Source: Cryomorphaceae bacterium (lineage in GTDB: Bacteria; Bacteroidota; Bacteroidia; Flavobacteriales; Schleiferiaceae). From it: 5,940 bases of DNA. Of the stretch, positions 1 to 5,940 are shown one piece after another; the stretch's first letter is position 1, and each line of letters opens with the position of its first letter. A program made the translations under genes and the position numbers. The notes beneath the pieces are model-generated. The model worked only from the letters and a program-made list of their open reading frames with translations, did not search any database and had not been told where the DNA came from. The DNA is taken from assembly GCA_013911625.1 (NCBI GenBank), contig JACESW010000084.1, positions 1 through 5,940 on the forward strand, given 5' to 3'.

Positions 1-191
1 CAGAAGGCAATACTGAAAACATGTTATTCCCTGTAGATGAGCTGATTGCACATGTCAGTAAGTACTTCACGCTCAAGACTGGCGATTTGATATTTACAGG
101 TACACCGGCCGGCGTTGGCAAAGTGCATCGAGACGACCTTCTAGAGCTCTATTTGGAAGGAGAACGCATCTTCTATTTTAACGTGAAATAG
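1..191 (+). CDS. Fumarylacetoacetate hydrolase (FAH) family protein, C-terminal fragment
   Basis: This is the 3' end of a gene that begins left of the window. The first complete codon is at base 3 and the stop is TAG at 189-191, leaving 62 visible residues. The hallmark is the segment [13 protein letters not shown] (visible residues 27-39), the conserved C-terminal signature of the FAH superfamily, followed by an acidic stretch ([11 protein letters not shown]) and a short final beta strand ending NVK, as in FAHD1-like enzymes. Family members are metal-dependent cytoplasmic enzymes that hydrolyse, decarboxylate or hydrate 2-oxo acids such as acylpyruvates, oxaloacetate or catechol-pathway intermediates. 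Bacterial single-domain members are usually about 200 residues, so roughly two thirds is missing here, including the metal-binding acidic residues; the substrate cannot be assigned. The gene is closed by a terminator directly at its stop codon, so it is probably not cotranscribed with the next gene. The family call is firm; the specific activity is unknown. Confidence 0.9.
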   Translation, partial: EGNTENMLFPVDELIAHVSKYFTLKTGDLIFTGTPAGVGKVHRDDLLELYLEGERIFYFNVK

Positions 192-220
192 ACCGTCTTA
201 ATCAGCAAGGCGGTCTTTCT
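190..220 (+). terminator. Intrinsic terminator of the FAH-family gene
   Basis: A 10-bp stem pairs 190-199 with 207-216 (AGACCGTCTT against AAGGCGGTCT, with one G-T wobble at 196/210) around a 7-base loop, and is followed by a pyrimidine-rich TTTCTCTC tail. The stem starts on the last two bases of the TAG stop codon, so the terminator is packed against the end of the gene. The T tract is short and interrupted, so termination may be incomplete. Confidence 0.8.
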
Positions 221-230
221 CTCATTCTAA

Positions 231-258
231 CCCGACTTTTAGCCTAGTTAAAGTCGGG
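231..258. repeat. Perfect 9-bp inverted repeat upstream of the large gene
   Basis: CCCGACTTT at 231-239 is the exact reverse complement of AAAGTCGGG at 250-258, with a 10-base spacer. No T run follows on the + strand (CGCATTGCC comes next), and none follows on the - strand either, so it does not read as a classical terminator. It lies just upstream of the -7 box at 275-282, and its right arm occupies about the -30 to -38 region of the predicted promoter. It could be an operator for a dimeric regulator, a second weak transcription-blocking hairpin behind the FAH terminator, or chance. The structure is seen directly; any function is inference. Confidence 0.6.
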
Positions 259-274
259 CGCATTGCCATTTTTA

Positions 275-282
275 TATATTTG
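275..282 (+). promoter_or_regulatory. Bacteroidota-type -7 promoter box for the large surface protein gene
   Basis: TATATTTG matches the TAnnTTTG -7 consensus used by the primary sigma factor of Bacteroidota. It is 41 bases upstream of the ATG at 323, giving a predicted transcript start near 287-290 and a leader of about 35 bases. No clear TTG -33 element is found at the usual 17-23 base spacing; the TTG at 263-265 is only 9 bases away. The motif match is direct; promoter activity is inferred from the match and from the terminator lying just upstream. Confidence 0.6.
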
Positions 283-322
283 TAATTGCCCTATAAAAAG
301 GTTAACACAAACGCGTTTAGCA

Positions 323-382
323 ATGAAGAAAAGCTTACTAGCTACCCTCCTTTTTGTTGTCTCTGCAACGACCGCCTTTGGT
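323..382 (+). other. Sec signal peptide coding segment of the large protein
   Basis: The segment encodes residues 1-20: a short basic start (MKK), a hydrophobic core of about 12 residues and a polar end, with Ala at -3 and Gly at -1 before Gln21. A signal peptidase I site followed by Gln is common in exported Bacteroidota proteins. There is no lipobox cysteine, so this is not a lipoprotein. The segment also fixes the translation start at 323. Confidence 0.85.
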
Positions 383-3300
383 CAGTTCGCTCCCCCTATC
401 GATACAGTCTTTACTGAAAACTTCGATGGAACTTTGAGTGCAGATTCAATTGCCGCCAACTACAACACAGATTCAACCAATGCCACTAGGTCTTGGAACG
501 ACACCACGTTTTTGAAAACAACGGGGACAAGGTCATTCCACACGCAGATCTATGCGAATGATTCGATCATCTTCGAAACAGATGCATTTACAACGGTTGG
601 CTACACAAACGTTCGTTTTACGTTTGATCAAATCTGTAAGATCCGATTCATCCAGAAAGCCTTCATCCAAATGTCGCGCGACAATGGAGCAACGTGGGTG
701 AACATGACCGGTACCCATTACCAAGGGGAAAGTCCACAGTTCGCATCGCAAGGCTGGTTCAATGAGCTTTCATATCCGTCGGCACTCCTCTCACCATATT
801 GGGTGGGTCCAACGGTAGGTAATAACAACTCCGGTACTACACCAACCAACTCTTGGTGGGCAAGAGAGACGTTCGACCTAAGCTCATACCTAGGTGCTTA
901 CGATGCCACAAACACCCAAAACGGTTTTGCCAACTGTAAGATTCGTTTCGTAATGACCAATAAGACGGGTACGCCGTCTCCTAACTCACTTGCAGGTTGG
1001 TTCGTCGACAACATCATGGTTGAAGGTGCTCCATGTGAGCTTGAGCCTCCAACATTGGATTGGGTAGGCATCAACCCACAAGCAAAACCTGAAGGTGCAC
1101 GTTACATGCCAACGCAGGATGTACGTGTTGAGGGTAAAGACAACATCGGGGTGGATAGTATGCGTATTTACATTCGCCGCTACGACTACAGCGCAAGCGC
1201 GTGGACTACTTGGACAGATTCTTTGATGAGTTCTACTGTAACGACAAGCTGTCCCGATAGCTCTATCTACGAATATACATTCGGTAACATTGGTGTAAAC
1301 GATACCGTTGAATGGTACGTACGCATCTTTGACTGTGCCTGTCCTAACGTGGTGCGTGCACCGCTCGAGTCGGCACCAAACTTTGCTTACAAGTTCTGGA
1401 GAGACCCAGCGCTCCCTCCTATTTGTGGAACAACTACTCAGAACTCTTTCCCATACTCGACGACACTTCCGATGGAGGAAGATTTCGAAAATCCATTGTA
1501 TTGGGTAGCGGGTACAGGTTCAGGTGCTAGTGGCCTTGCACACCGTGGTAACTTCCCAGATCAAAATCCACCCAACGGGCAAAACTGGAAGGTGATTCCA
1601 AATGAGAACACCATTGGCTTTGCCTGGTCGATACGTTCGGGATCGACAGGTAGTAACTTCACTGGACCAGACGGTGATGCTTCAGCAAGTGGTAACGGCA
1701 AGTATGTGTACACTGAGGCTGATCAAGGTTCTAAGAACGACAAAGCCCACATGATTACACCGTGTTTAGACCTCGGTGCTTACAGTTGTGCCCTCTTGGA
1801 GTTTGATTACCACATGTACGGTGCACACGTTGATTTCTTGGCAGTAACTGCGGATACAGGGTTCAACACAAGTGCTTACACGGGTCTTGCGAGAATTGAC
1901 TTCCAACAACAAACAAAATCTACGGATCCTTGGAAAACATATTCCGTTTCATTGAACGACATTGTTGGCGATTATGCACGTATTCGTTTCTCTGTCAACC
2001 GCGGTAATGCGTCTAAAGGTGATGTTGGGATTGATAACATCCGTGTTTACGAACCAGCTGCCTACGAAGTAGCACTGCGTGAGGTGTTTAATCCTGAAAA
2101 CGGATACTGTTCGTACTCTAACAACGAAACTTTGGACCTATGGGTACAGAGCAACGGTTGTAACGTACTTGATAGTATTCCAGTGACTTGGGACTACGAC
2201 TACACGAATACCGCGGGTACAACAACCAATGTGACACACACAGAATACATCACAAATAAAGATTTGTACTTGGGTGATTCTACTTTCTTCACCTTCGCAA
2301 CAGGTCCGGATTTAAGTGGTTACGGTATTTATGATATTAAAATCTACACTGCACAGCCTGGTGATACGGTAAACACGAACGATACCATTGGTCCAATCAG
2401 AATTGTCCACGAACAGCCATATACTACCTTCCCATACGTATTGGACTTTGACGATGCTGCTACGACTCCAGGTAATAATACACCGTTTAACGCAGGTACC
2501 TTCTCGAATGCCGTGTTCACCCCTACTCCAGCAAGTAACAGTGGATCATTCGCCTTTATGGTAGGTACTGGATATACACCGACTGTAGGTTCCGGTCCTA
2601 TCTCAGATAAGAGCGGGTTGGGCAACTATCTAGTCGCAGAGGGTGATTACGGTACGTCACCGGCCTCAGCCACCTTGGTTTCAAAATGTTTGGACCTCAC
2701 AGGTATGACAAGCCCTGTACTCCAATTCCGTCACCACATGTACGGTGCTGATATTGGTGCCATTCGCGTTCAATGGATTAAGGACGGTGAAAACAACTGG
2801 TCGAACCCAATGACACCGTACACGGCTACTCTCGGAGATGAAAAAGACCAGTGGTCTCATTATGAGGTAGATTTGAGTTCACAAGCGGGCAAGATTGTTA
2901 AGCTGCGTTTCATCGCACAGAAATCAGGTTTCGGTATCGCATCAGATATCGCCTTTGACGATATTGCCATCTTCGACAAAAAGAACGTAGATGTTGGTGT
3001 CGATCACGTTATTGCTCCAGGTGCACGTGTGAACCTCACAGGTGGCCCTGCAGGTAAACGCCTACAAGTGAAGTTGAGAAACTTCGGTAAGCAAGCACAA
3101 AGCAACATTCCAATCACCTACACGGTGACTCCAACATGTGGTACTAATGCAGGTGTGGCGACTACGTACACATTTACGCATTCAGGCTCCGTTGCTGCAG
3201 GCAATATGGCGACAGCGGTAGATGCTACCAACACTGTGGCTTGGCCAACAGGAACATTTGAAGTGCATGCTTGGACAACGAAGAACGGCGATACACACGG

Positions 3301-5101
3301 ATGGAACGATACATCTTATACCATGTCAGCTGGATGGCCAGAGAAATACATACAAAGCGGTTTCGTAGAAGATTTCGAAAACTGTGCCTTCGGTGATACT
3401 AGTGGTTTCTTCGTTGCAGGTGATTTGAACATTTGGGAACCTGGATCTATCAATGCTCTTAACGGTAACAATGGATACGGAACGAAAGTAAACGGAAACG
3501 TTCCTGGCGGTATTGAAGAAAACCTCTACTTCCCTCGTTTCATTGGTTTTGATACCATTGCCGGTGTTGAGCTACGCATCACACATGATATCGACCTAGG
3601 TACAGGTGATGTAGCCGTTATCGAATTCCAAGGAGGTGGTCAATGGAACACCGTAGGTTTCTGGGATCCTCAAAACGTTGTAGGAACGAACTGGTACAAC
3701 ACAGGTACTTCAAGCATCAACGATGCATGGGTAGGAAATATCGGTCAGCAAACTTCAGTTTGGCCTTTGGCGAGCTGGAACTTCTCTTCTGCCCCACTTA
3801 TTCTTCGTGCTCGCATGAAGACAGTAAGCGGTAACAGCGACGGATGGAACATTGATAAAGTAGAAATCTACGTTCCACCACAGAACAGTGCTGCTCCAGT
3901 AAATGTGACGACTGTAGAATACTTGCCTATTCCAGATCAGAACAACCACATCAAGACGTACATCAGAAATACAGGTGCGAAGATTCTAGACAGCTGTATG
4001 GCAGAGTATAGTGTCGATGGTGGTGCAACTTGGACGACACCTGAAAAGGTAGTATTCAACCCACCTTTGATTCCACGTAGGGGTGCATGGTACGAATTTG
4101 ATGCGCCATGGGTGAATCCATCGAGCGGTGTTTCAAATGTATGTGTACGTACATCGTTGCCAGACAGCAAGCCGGATAACTTAACTTCTGACGATCAAAT
4201 CTGTGCTGATATCACAGTATTGGATAAAATTGATATGTCTACTGACAGCTCATACTGTAATGACTTTGACGATCCAGCCGTAGATCCTTGGCTAACGTTA
4301 AATGCCTTTGTCAAGGACGGTACTACACTTTGGGAAGTTGGTACACCAAATAACGCACCGCTGATCAGTACAAACTCTGGTTCTAACGCGTGGGTGACGG
4401 ATCTTGACTCTAACTACAAGAAACGTGATTCATCAGCGCTCTATACGCCAGTATTTGCGATCGATTCAGGTGAGGTATACTCATACGAGTTTATGCATGC
4501 CTTCTCTACAGAGATTTATCACGATGGTGGTACAGTAGATGTAACCTTTGATGGTGGTATCACTTGGCATACTGTAGGTACCAATTTGTTTGGTGCCACT
4601 TGGTTTAACACCAGCTTTGTAACATCGCTTGATGTTTACAAACCAGGATGGACCGGTTTGAGTAACGGATGGGTACAGGCAAAAATCAATATGAGTGTAG
4701 ATACCGCGCGTAATGCAGTCTTCCGCTTTAGATTTGGTTCTGATGAGACCATCAACAAAGCCGGTTGGGCGATTGACGATTTCTGTTTCTACGTAACAGA
4801 TGATCCAGGAAGAGTCTACGTTGTCGGAGAGGAAGAGCTCGAGCGCCACATTGGTGTTGGAAACATCCACCCGAACCCAACCACAGGATATGCACAACTG
4901 CCGATTTCGTTCCAGCAAGAAGCTGATGTAACGATCTCTATTAGAAACACGCAAGGTCAGCTTATGATGACGCAATCTGTTCATGGCGATGAAGGCATTA
5001 ACACCTTCCCTATTGAAACTTCAGGTTGGGCTGCAGGTATGTACCTTGTTGAAACAGTTACTCCTTTCGGAACAGACGTACAACGATTGATCGTAGAGTA
5101 A
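323..5101 (+). CDS. Giant modular secreted protein: five jelly-roll/MAM-like modules plus T9SS type A sorting domain
   Basis: A 1592-residue protein, probably exported by Sec and then carried across the outer membrane by the type IX secretion system. Residues 1-20 form a signal peptide (KK, hydrophobic LLATLLFVVSATTA, cleavage probably AFG|Q). Five beta-sandwich modules follow at about 30-234, 385-577, 707-885, 1015-1185 and 1313-1491. Each opens with a DFE/DFD/NFD motif and most close with a G-W/I-x-I/F-D-N/D-I-x-V/I strand. Modules 2 and 3 carry the MAM hallmark HMYGA and the ending GDVGIDNI or IAFDDI. Modules 1, 4 and 5 resemble choice-of-anchor-J modules, with GGxTW-like strands. Ig/CARDB-like spacers lie at about 235-384, 578-706, 886-1014 and 1186-1312. 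The C-terminus (about 1513-1592) has PNPTTG, GMYLVE and a final QRLIVE, as in type A sorting domains. The ATG at 323 is preferred because the signal peptide starts there; no Shine-Dalgarno is visible, which is normal for Bacteroidota. No catalytic motif was recognised; adhesion or matrix binding is inferred. The gene appears monocistronic. Confidence 0.93.
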   Translation: MKKSLLATLLFVVSATTAFGQFAPPIDTVFTENFDGTLSADSIAANYNTDSTNATRSWNDTTFLKTTGTRSFHTQIYANDSIIFETDAFTTVGYTNVRFTFDQICKIRFIQKAFIQMSRDNGATWVNMTGTHYQGESPQFASQGWFNELSYPSALLSPYWVGPTVGNNNSGTTPTNSWWARETFDLSSYLGAYDATNTQNGFANCKIRFVMTNKTGTPSPNSLAGWFVDNIMVEGAPCELEPPTLDWVGINPQAKPEGARYMPTQDVRVEGKDNIGVDSMRIYIRRYDYSASAWTTWTDSLMSSTVTTSCPDSSIYEYTFGNIGVNDTVEWYVRIFDCACPNVVRAPLESAPNFAYKFWRDPALPPICGTTTQNSFPYSTTLPMEEDFENPLYWVAGTGSGASGLAHRGNFPDQNPPNGQNWKVIPNENTIGFAWSIRSGSTGSNFTGPDGDASASGNGKYVYTEADQGSKNDKAHMITPCLDLGAYSCALLEFDYHMYGAHVDFLAVTADTGFNTSAYTGLARIDFQQQTKSTDPWKTYSVSLNDIVGDYARIRFSVNRGNASKGDVGIDNIRVYEPAAYEVALREVFNPENGYCSYSNNETLDLWVQSNGCNVLDSIPVTWDYDYTNTAGTTTNVTHTEYITNKDLYLGDSTFFTFATGPDLSGYGIYDIKIYTAQPGDTVNTNDTIGPIRIVHEQPYTTFPYVLDFDDAATTPGNNTPFNAGTFSNAVFTPTPASNSGSFAFMVGTGYTPTVGSGPISDKSGLGNYLVAEGDYGTSPASATLVSKCLDLTGMTSPVLQFRHHMYGADIGAIRVQWIKDGENNWSNPMTPYTATLGDEKDQWSHYEVDLSSQAGKIVKLRFIAQKSGFGIASDIAFDDIAIFDKKNVDVGVDHVIAPGARVNLTGGPAGKRLQVKLRNFGKQAQSNIPITYTVTPTCGTNAGVATTYTFTHSGSVAAGNMATAVDATNTVAWPTGTFEVHAWTTKNGDTHGWNDTSYTMSAGWPEKYIQSGFVEDFENCAFGDTSGFFVAGDLNIWEPGSINALNGNNGYGTKVNGNVPGGIEENLYFPRFIGFDTIAGVELRITHDIDLGTGDVAVIEFQGGGQWNTVGFWDPQNVVGTNWYNTGTSSINDAWVGNIGQQTSVWPLASWNFSSAPLILRARMKTVSGNSDGWNIDKVEIYVPPQNSAAPVNVTTVEYLPIPDQNNHIKTYIRNTGAKILDSCMAEYSVDGGATWTTPEKVVFNPPLIPRRGAWYEFDAPWVNPSSGVSNVCVRTSLPDSKPDNLTSDDQICADITVLDKIDMSTDSSYCNDFDDPAVDPWLTLNAFVKDGTTLWEVGTPNNAPLISTNSGSNAWVTDLDSNYKKRDSSALYTPVFAIDSGEVYSYEFMHAFSTEIYHDGGTVDVTFDGGITWHTVGTNLFGATWFNTSFVTSLDVYKPGWTGLSNGWVQAKINMSVDTARNAVFRFRFGSDETINKAGWAIDDFCFYVTDDPGRVYVVGEEELERHIGVGNIHPNPTTGYAQLPISFQQEADVTISIRNTQGQLMMTQSVHGDEGINTFPIETSGWAAGMYLVETVTPFGTDVQRLIVE
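1475..2053 (+). other. MAM-like module 2 of the large protein
   Basis: Residues 385-577. The order of motifs follows the MAM fold: an opening EEDFEN, a GPDGDAS-x-GNGKYVYTEA stretch equivalent to the canonical tGxGhYlyvea region, LEFDYHMYGAHVD for the central strand, a W-x-x-Y-x-V-x-L strand, and GDVGIDNIRVYE at the end. MAM domains in animals mediate adhesion and dimerisation; the bacterial role is not established from sequence. Confidence 0.7.
1809..2748 (+). repeat. 16-base direct repeat marking the duplicated MAM modules
   Basis: ACCACATGTACGGTGC occurs at 1809-1824 and again at 2733-2748, in the same reading frame, encoding HMYGA in modules 2 and 3. The rest of the two modules has diverged at the nucleotide level, so this is the remnant or conserved core of an internal domain duplication, not a mobile repeat. 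Confidence 0.75.
2441..2977 (+). other. MAM-like module 3 of the large protein
   Basis: Residues 707-885. It is closely parallel to the preceding module: opening LDFDDA, GLGNYLVAEGDYG, KCLDLTG, LQFRHHMYGADIGAIRV, WSHYEVDLSS and closing IAFDDIAIFD. The shared CLDL and HMYGA motifs indicate a duplication of modules 2 and 3; modules 1, 4 and 5 lack HMYGA. Confidence 0.7.
4859..5098 (+). other. Type A T9SS C-terminal sorting domain
   Basis: Residues 1513-1592, about 80 residues, the usual size of this domain. It contains the PNPTTG motif (1517-1522), an alternating beta-strand region (VTISIRNTQGQLM), the W-x-x-GMYLVE motif (1572-1577 for GMYLVE) and the terminal hydrophobic QRLIVE. In characterised T9SS substrates this domain directs outer-membrane translocation and is removed by the sortase-like PorU during release or anchoring. 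The domain implies a T9SS elsewhere in the genome; none of its components are in this window. Confidence 0.92.
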
Positions 5102-5118
5102 CGATAGGAACACAACAC

Positions 5119-5168
5119 TTTTTTTTCACCCTCGCCTTCTTCCTAGGAAGTGGCGGGGGTGTTTTTTT
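5119..5168 (+). terminator. Strong intrinsic terminator of the large gene
   Basis: A 10-bp GC-rich stem pairs 5127-5136 (CACCCTCGCC) with 5152-5161 (GGCGGGGGTG, one G-T wobble). An inner CTTCC/GGAAG pairing can extend it. Seven T residues follow at 5162-5168, making a canonical + strand terminator 26 bases after the stop codon. A second T run (5119-5126) precedes the stem. On the - strand both flanks are A runs, so the structure does not look like a canonical terminator for the convergent mltG gene. Confidence 0.9.
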
Positions 5169-5187
5169 CTATGAAGTAGTGCAGCGA

Positions 5188-5940
5188 CTAACGATAGATC
5201 TTTCGTTCGTTCAAGTAACGCGTCCACTTGCGTTGGTTGACCAAGTGATCGGCATAGTTCTTGGCAAAGGCATGGTAACCGGGTTGGTCTGGGTTTGCAC
5301 ACATGAACAGGTATTCGTGTTCTGGTGCGTTTAAAACAGCGAGAAGCGCCGCCTTCTCAGGTACGCAAATAGGTCCTGGCGGCAAGCCTTTCACATAGTA
5401 GGTATTGTACGGATCTTCAATGCTCAAATCCTTCTTAAGGACACGACGTACTGTAGTACCGGGATTTGCACGTTTTATAGCGTAAATGACTGTAGGATCC
5501 GCCTGAAGCTTCATACCCTTCTCTAATCGATTTAAATACAAACGTGCCACACGTGGGCGGTCGTCGGCCTTACTGCTCTCTTTCATGACAATGGAAGCCA
5601 ATGTACTTGCTTCAGCCGGTGTGAGACCTAAAGCCGCCGCTTGAGCTATACGATCTTCCGACCAAAAGCGCACGGTATTCTGATACAGCTTTTCAGCTAT
5701 AGTGGCAGCCGATGCGTTCCAATACACCTCGTAGGTATCTGGTAAGTAGGCGCCAAAGGTTGATGCACCTTCCCAACCTACACGAGTTTCTTGAAAGGCC
5801 TTCAAGAGACTCAAACTATCCGTCATTAATTGGGACGCAAGTTGACCCGCCAAATCCTCTAGGTTTTCTGCAGAGTTGAATTGGATGCGAACAGGTTCTT
5901 GAAATCCTGCCATTAACGTATTGACAATGCCGTTCGAGCT
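5188..5940 (-). CDS. mltG: Endolytic murein transglycosylase MltG (YceG family), C-terminal part
   Basis: This reads right to left from the window edge to TAG at 5188-5190 and gives 250 visible residues. The frame is open to the last base of the window, and the residues before the first Met (SSNGIVNTL) fit the family, so that Met (codon 5911-5913) is internal and the true start lies beyond the window. The YceG signature is clear: a YLPDTYEVYW segment, then TLASIVMKES with the predicted catalytic Glu at bases 5578-5580 (equivalent to E. coli Glu218), RPRVARLYLNRLEKGMKLQADPTV, DPYNTYYVKGLPPGPI, and a final GYHAFAKNYADH region. MltG is an inner-membrane protein that cleaves nascent glycan strands in the periplasm and helps set strand length. 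The missing part, about 100 residues judging by usual family length, would carry the membrane anchor and the start of the LysM-like subdomain. The gene converges with the large surface protein gene across an 86-base gap. The call is secure; the active-site residue is intact. Confidence 0.96.
   Translation of the reverse strand, partial: SSNGIVNTLMAGFQEPVRIQFNSAENLEDLAGQLASQLMTDSLSLLKAFQETRVGWEGASTFGAYLPDTYEVYWNASAATIAEKLYQNTVRFWSEDRIAQAAALGLTPAEASTLASIVMKESSKADDRPRVARLYLNRLEKGMKLQADPTVIYAIKRANPGTTVRRVLKKDLSIEDPYNTYYVKGLPPGPICVPEKAALLAVLNAPEHEYLFMCANPDQPGYHAFAKNYADHLVNQRKWTRYLNERKIYR

Noticed and set aside
263..265. TTG as a -33 promoter element
   Set aside because: It lies only 9 bases before the TATATTTG box, much closer than the usual 17-23 bases in Bacteroidota promoters.
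1308..1508. A 66-codon + strand open frame in a different phase inside the large gene
   Set aside because: It overlaps the large frame completely, crosses a spacer and module boundary, and has no independent ribosome or promoter signal.
2344..2625. A 93-codon open frame on the - strand within the third module region
   Set aside because: It is antisense to a well-supported coding frame, with no start-site context or family resemblance.
1478..3381. 14-base exact repeat GAAGATTTCGAAAA at 1478-1491 and 3368-3381
   Set aside because: Both copies encode the same EDFEN module-opening motif in the same frame, so protein-level conservation explains it; it is not a separate DNA element.
4481..4984. 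A 167-codon open frame on the - strand inside the large gene
   Set aside because: It is fully antisense to the last module and sorting domain, whose + strand frame carries clear family motifs; the antisense product has no recognisable domain and an irregular composition. It is a shadow of the real gene.
1..5940. A previously undescribed defence, mobile or CRISPR-like system
   Set aside because: No short spaced repeats, transposase, integrase, nuclease, toxin-antitoxin pair or RNA gene was found; the window is accounted for by an FAH enzyme, one surface protein and MltG with short intergenic regions.

Overview
The window looks like an ordinary chromosomal stretch from a member of the Bacteroidota, probably a Flavobacteriales-like marine or environmental lineage; the finer placement is inference. 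Three signs support this: a giant secreted protein with a C-terminal type IX secretion (T9SS) sorting domain, a TAnnTTTG-type -7 promoter element in front of it (TATATTTG at 275-282), and no recognisable Shine-Dalgarno sequence before its ATG. Base composition is moderate and looks similar across all three genes, with no obvious sign of recent transfer.

Layout. (1) 1-191, + strand: the last 62 codons of a fumarylacetoacetate hydrolase (FAH) family enzyme, ended by a compact intrinsic terminator whose stem begins at the stop codon. (2) 192-322: a 131-base intergenic region holding that terminator, a second perfect 9-bp inverted repeat and the Bacteroidota-type -7 box. (3) 323-5101, + strand: one gene of 1592 codons for a modular extracellular protein. 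It has a signal peptide, five beta-jelly-roll modules (the second and third clearly MAM-like; the first, fourth and fifth related to choice-of-anchor-J type modules), four intervening Ig/CARDB-like spacers and a type A T9SS sorting domain. (4) 5102-5187: a strong intrinsic terminator for the big gene. (5) 5188-5940, - strand: the C-terminal 250 residues of MltG (YceG family endolytic murein transglycosylase), convergent with the big gene and running off the right edge.

The three genes do not form a functional unit: a metabolic enzyme, a monocistronic surface protein with its own promoter and terminator, and a peptidoglycan enzyme. The large protein is the only accessory-looking element. It would be exported by Sec, moved across the outer membrane by T9SS and released or anchored at the surface. 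No catalytic domain is recognisable in it, so adhesion or matrix binding is the most reasonable, unproven, role. I saw no mobile element, CRISPR array, RNA gene or defence system. The oddities are modest and concern domain architecture, start-site choice and a hairpin overlapping the promoter.
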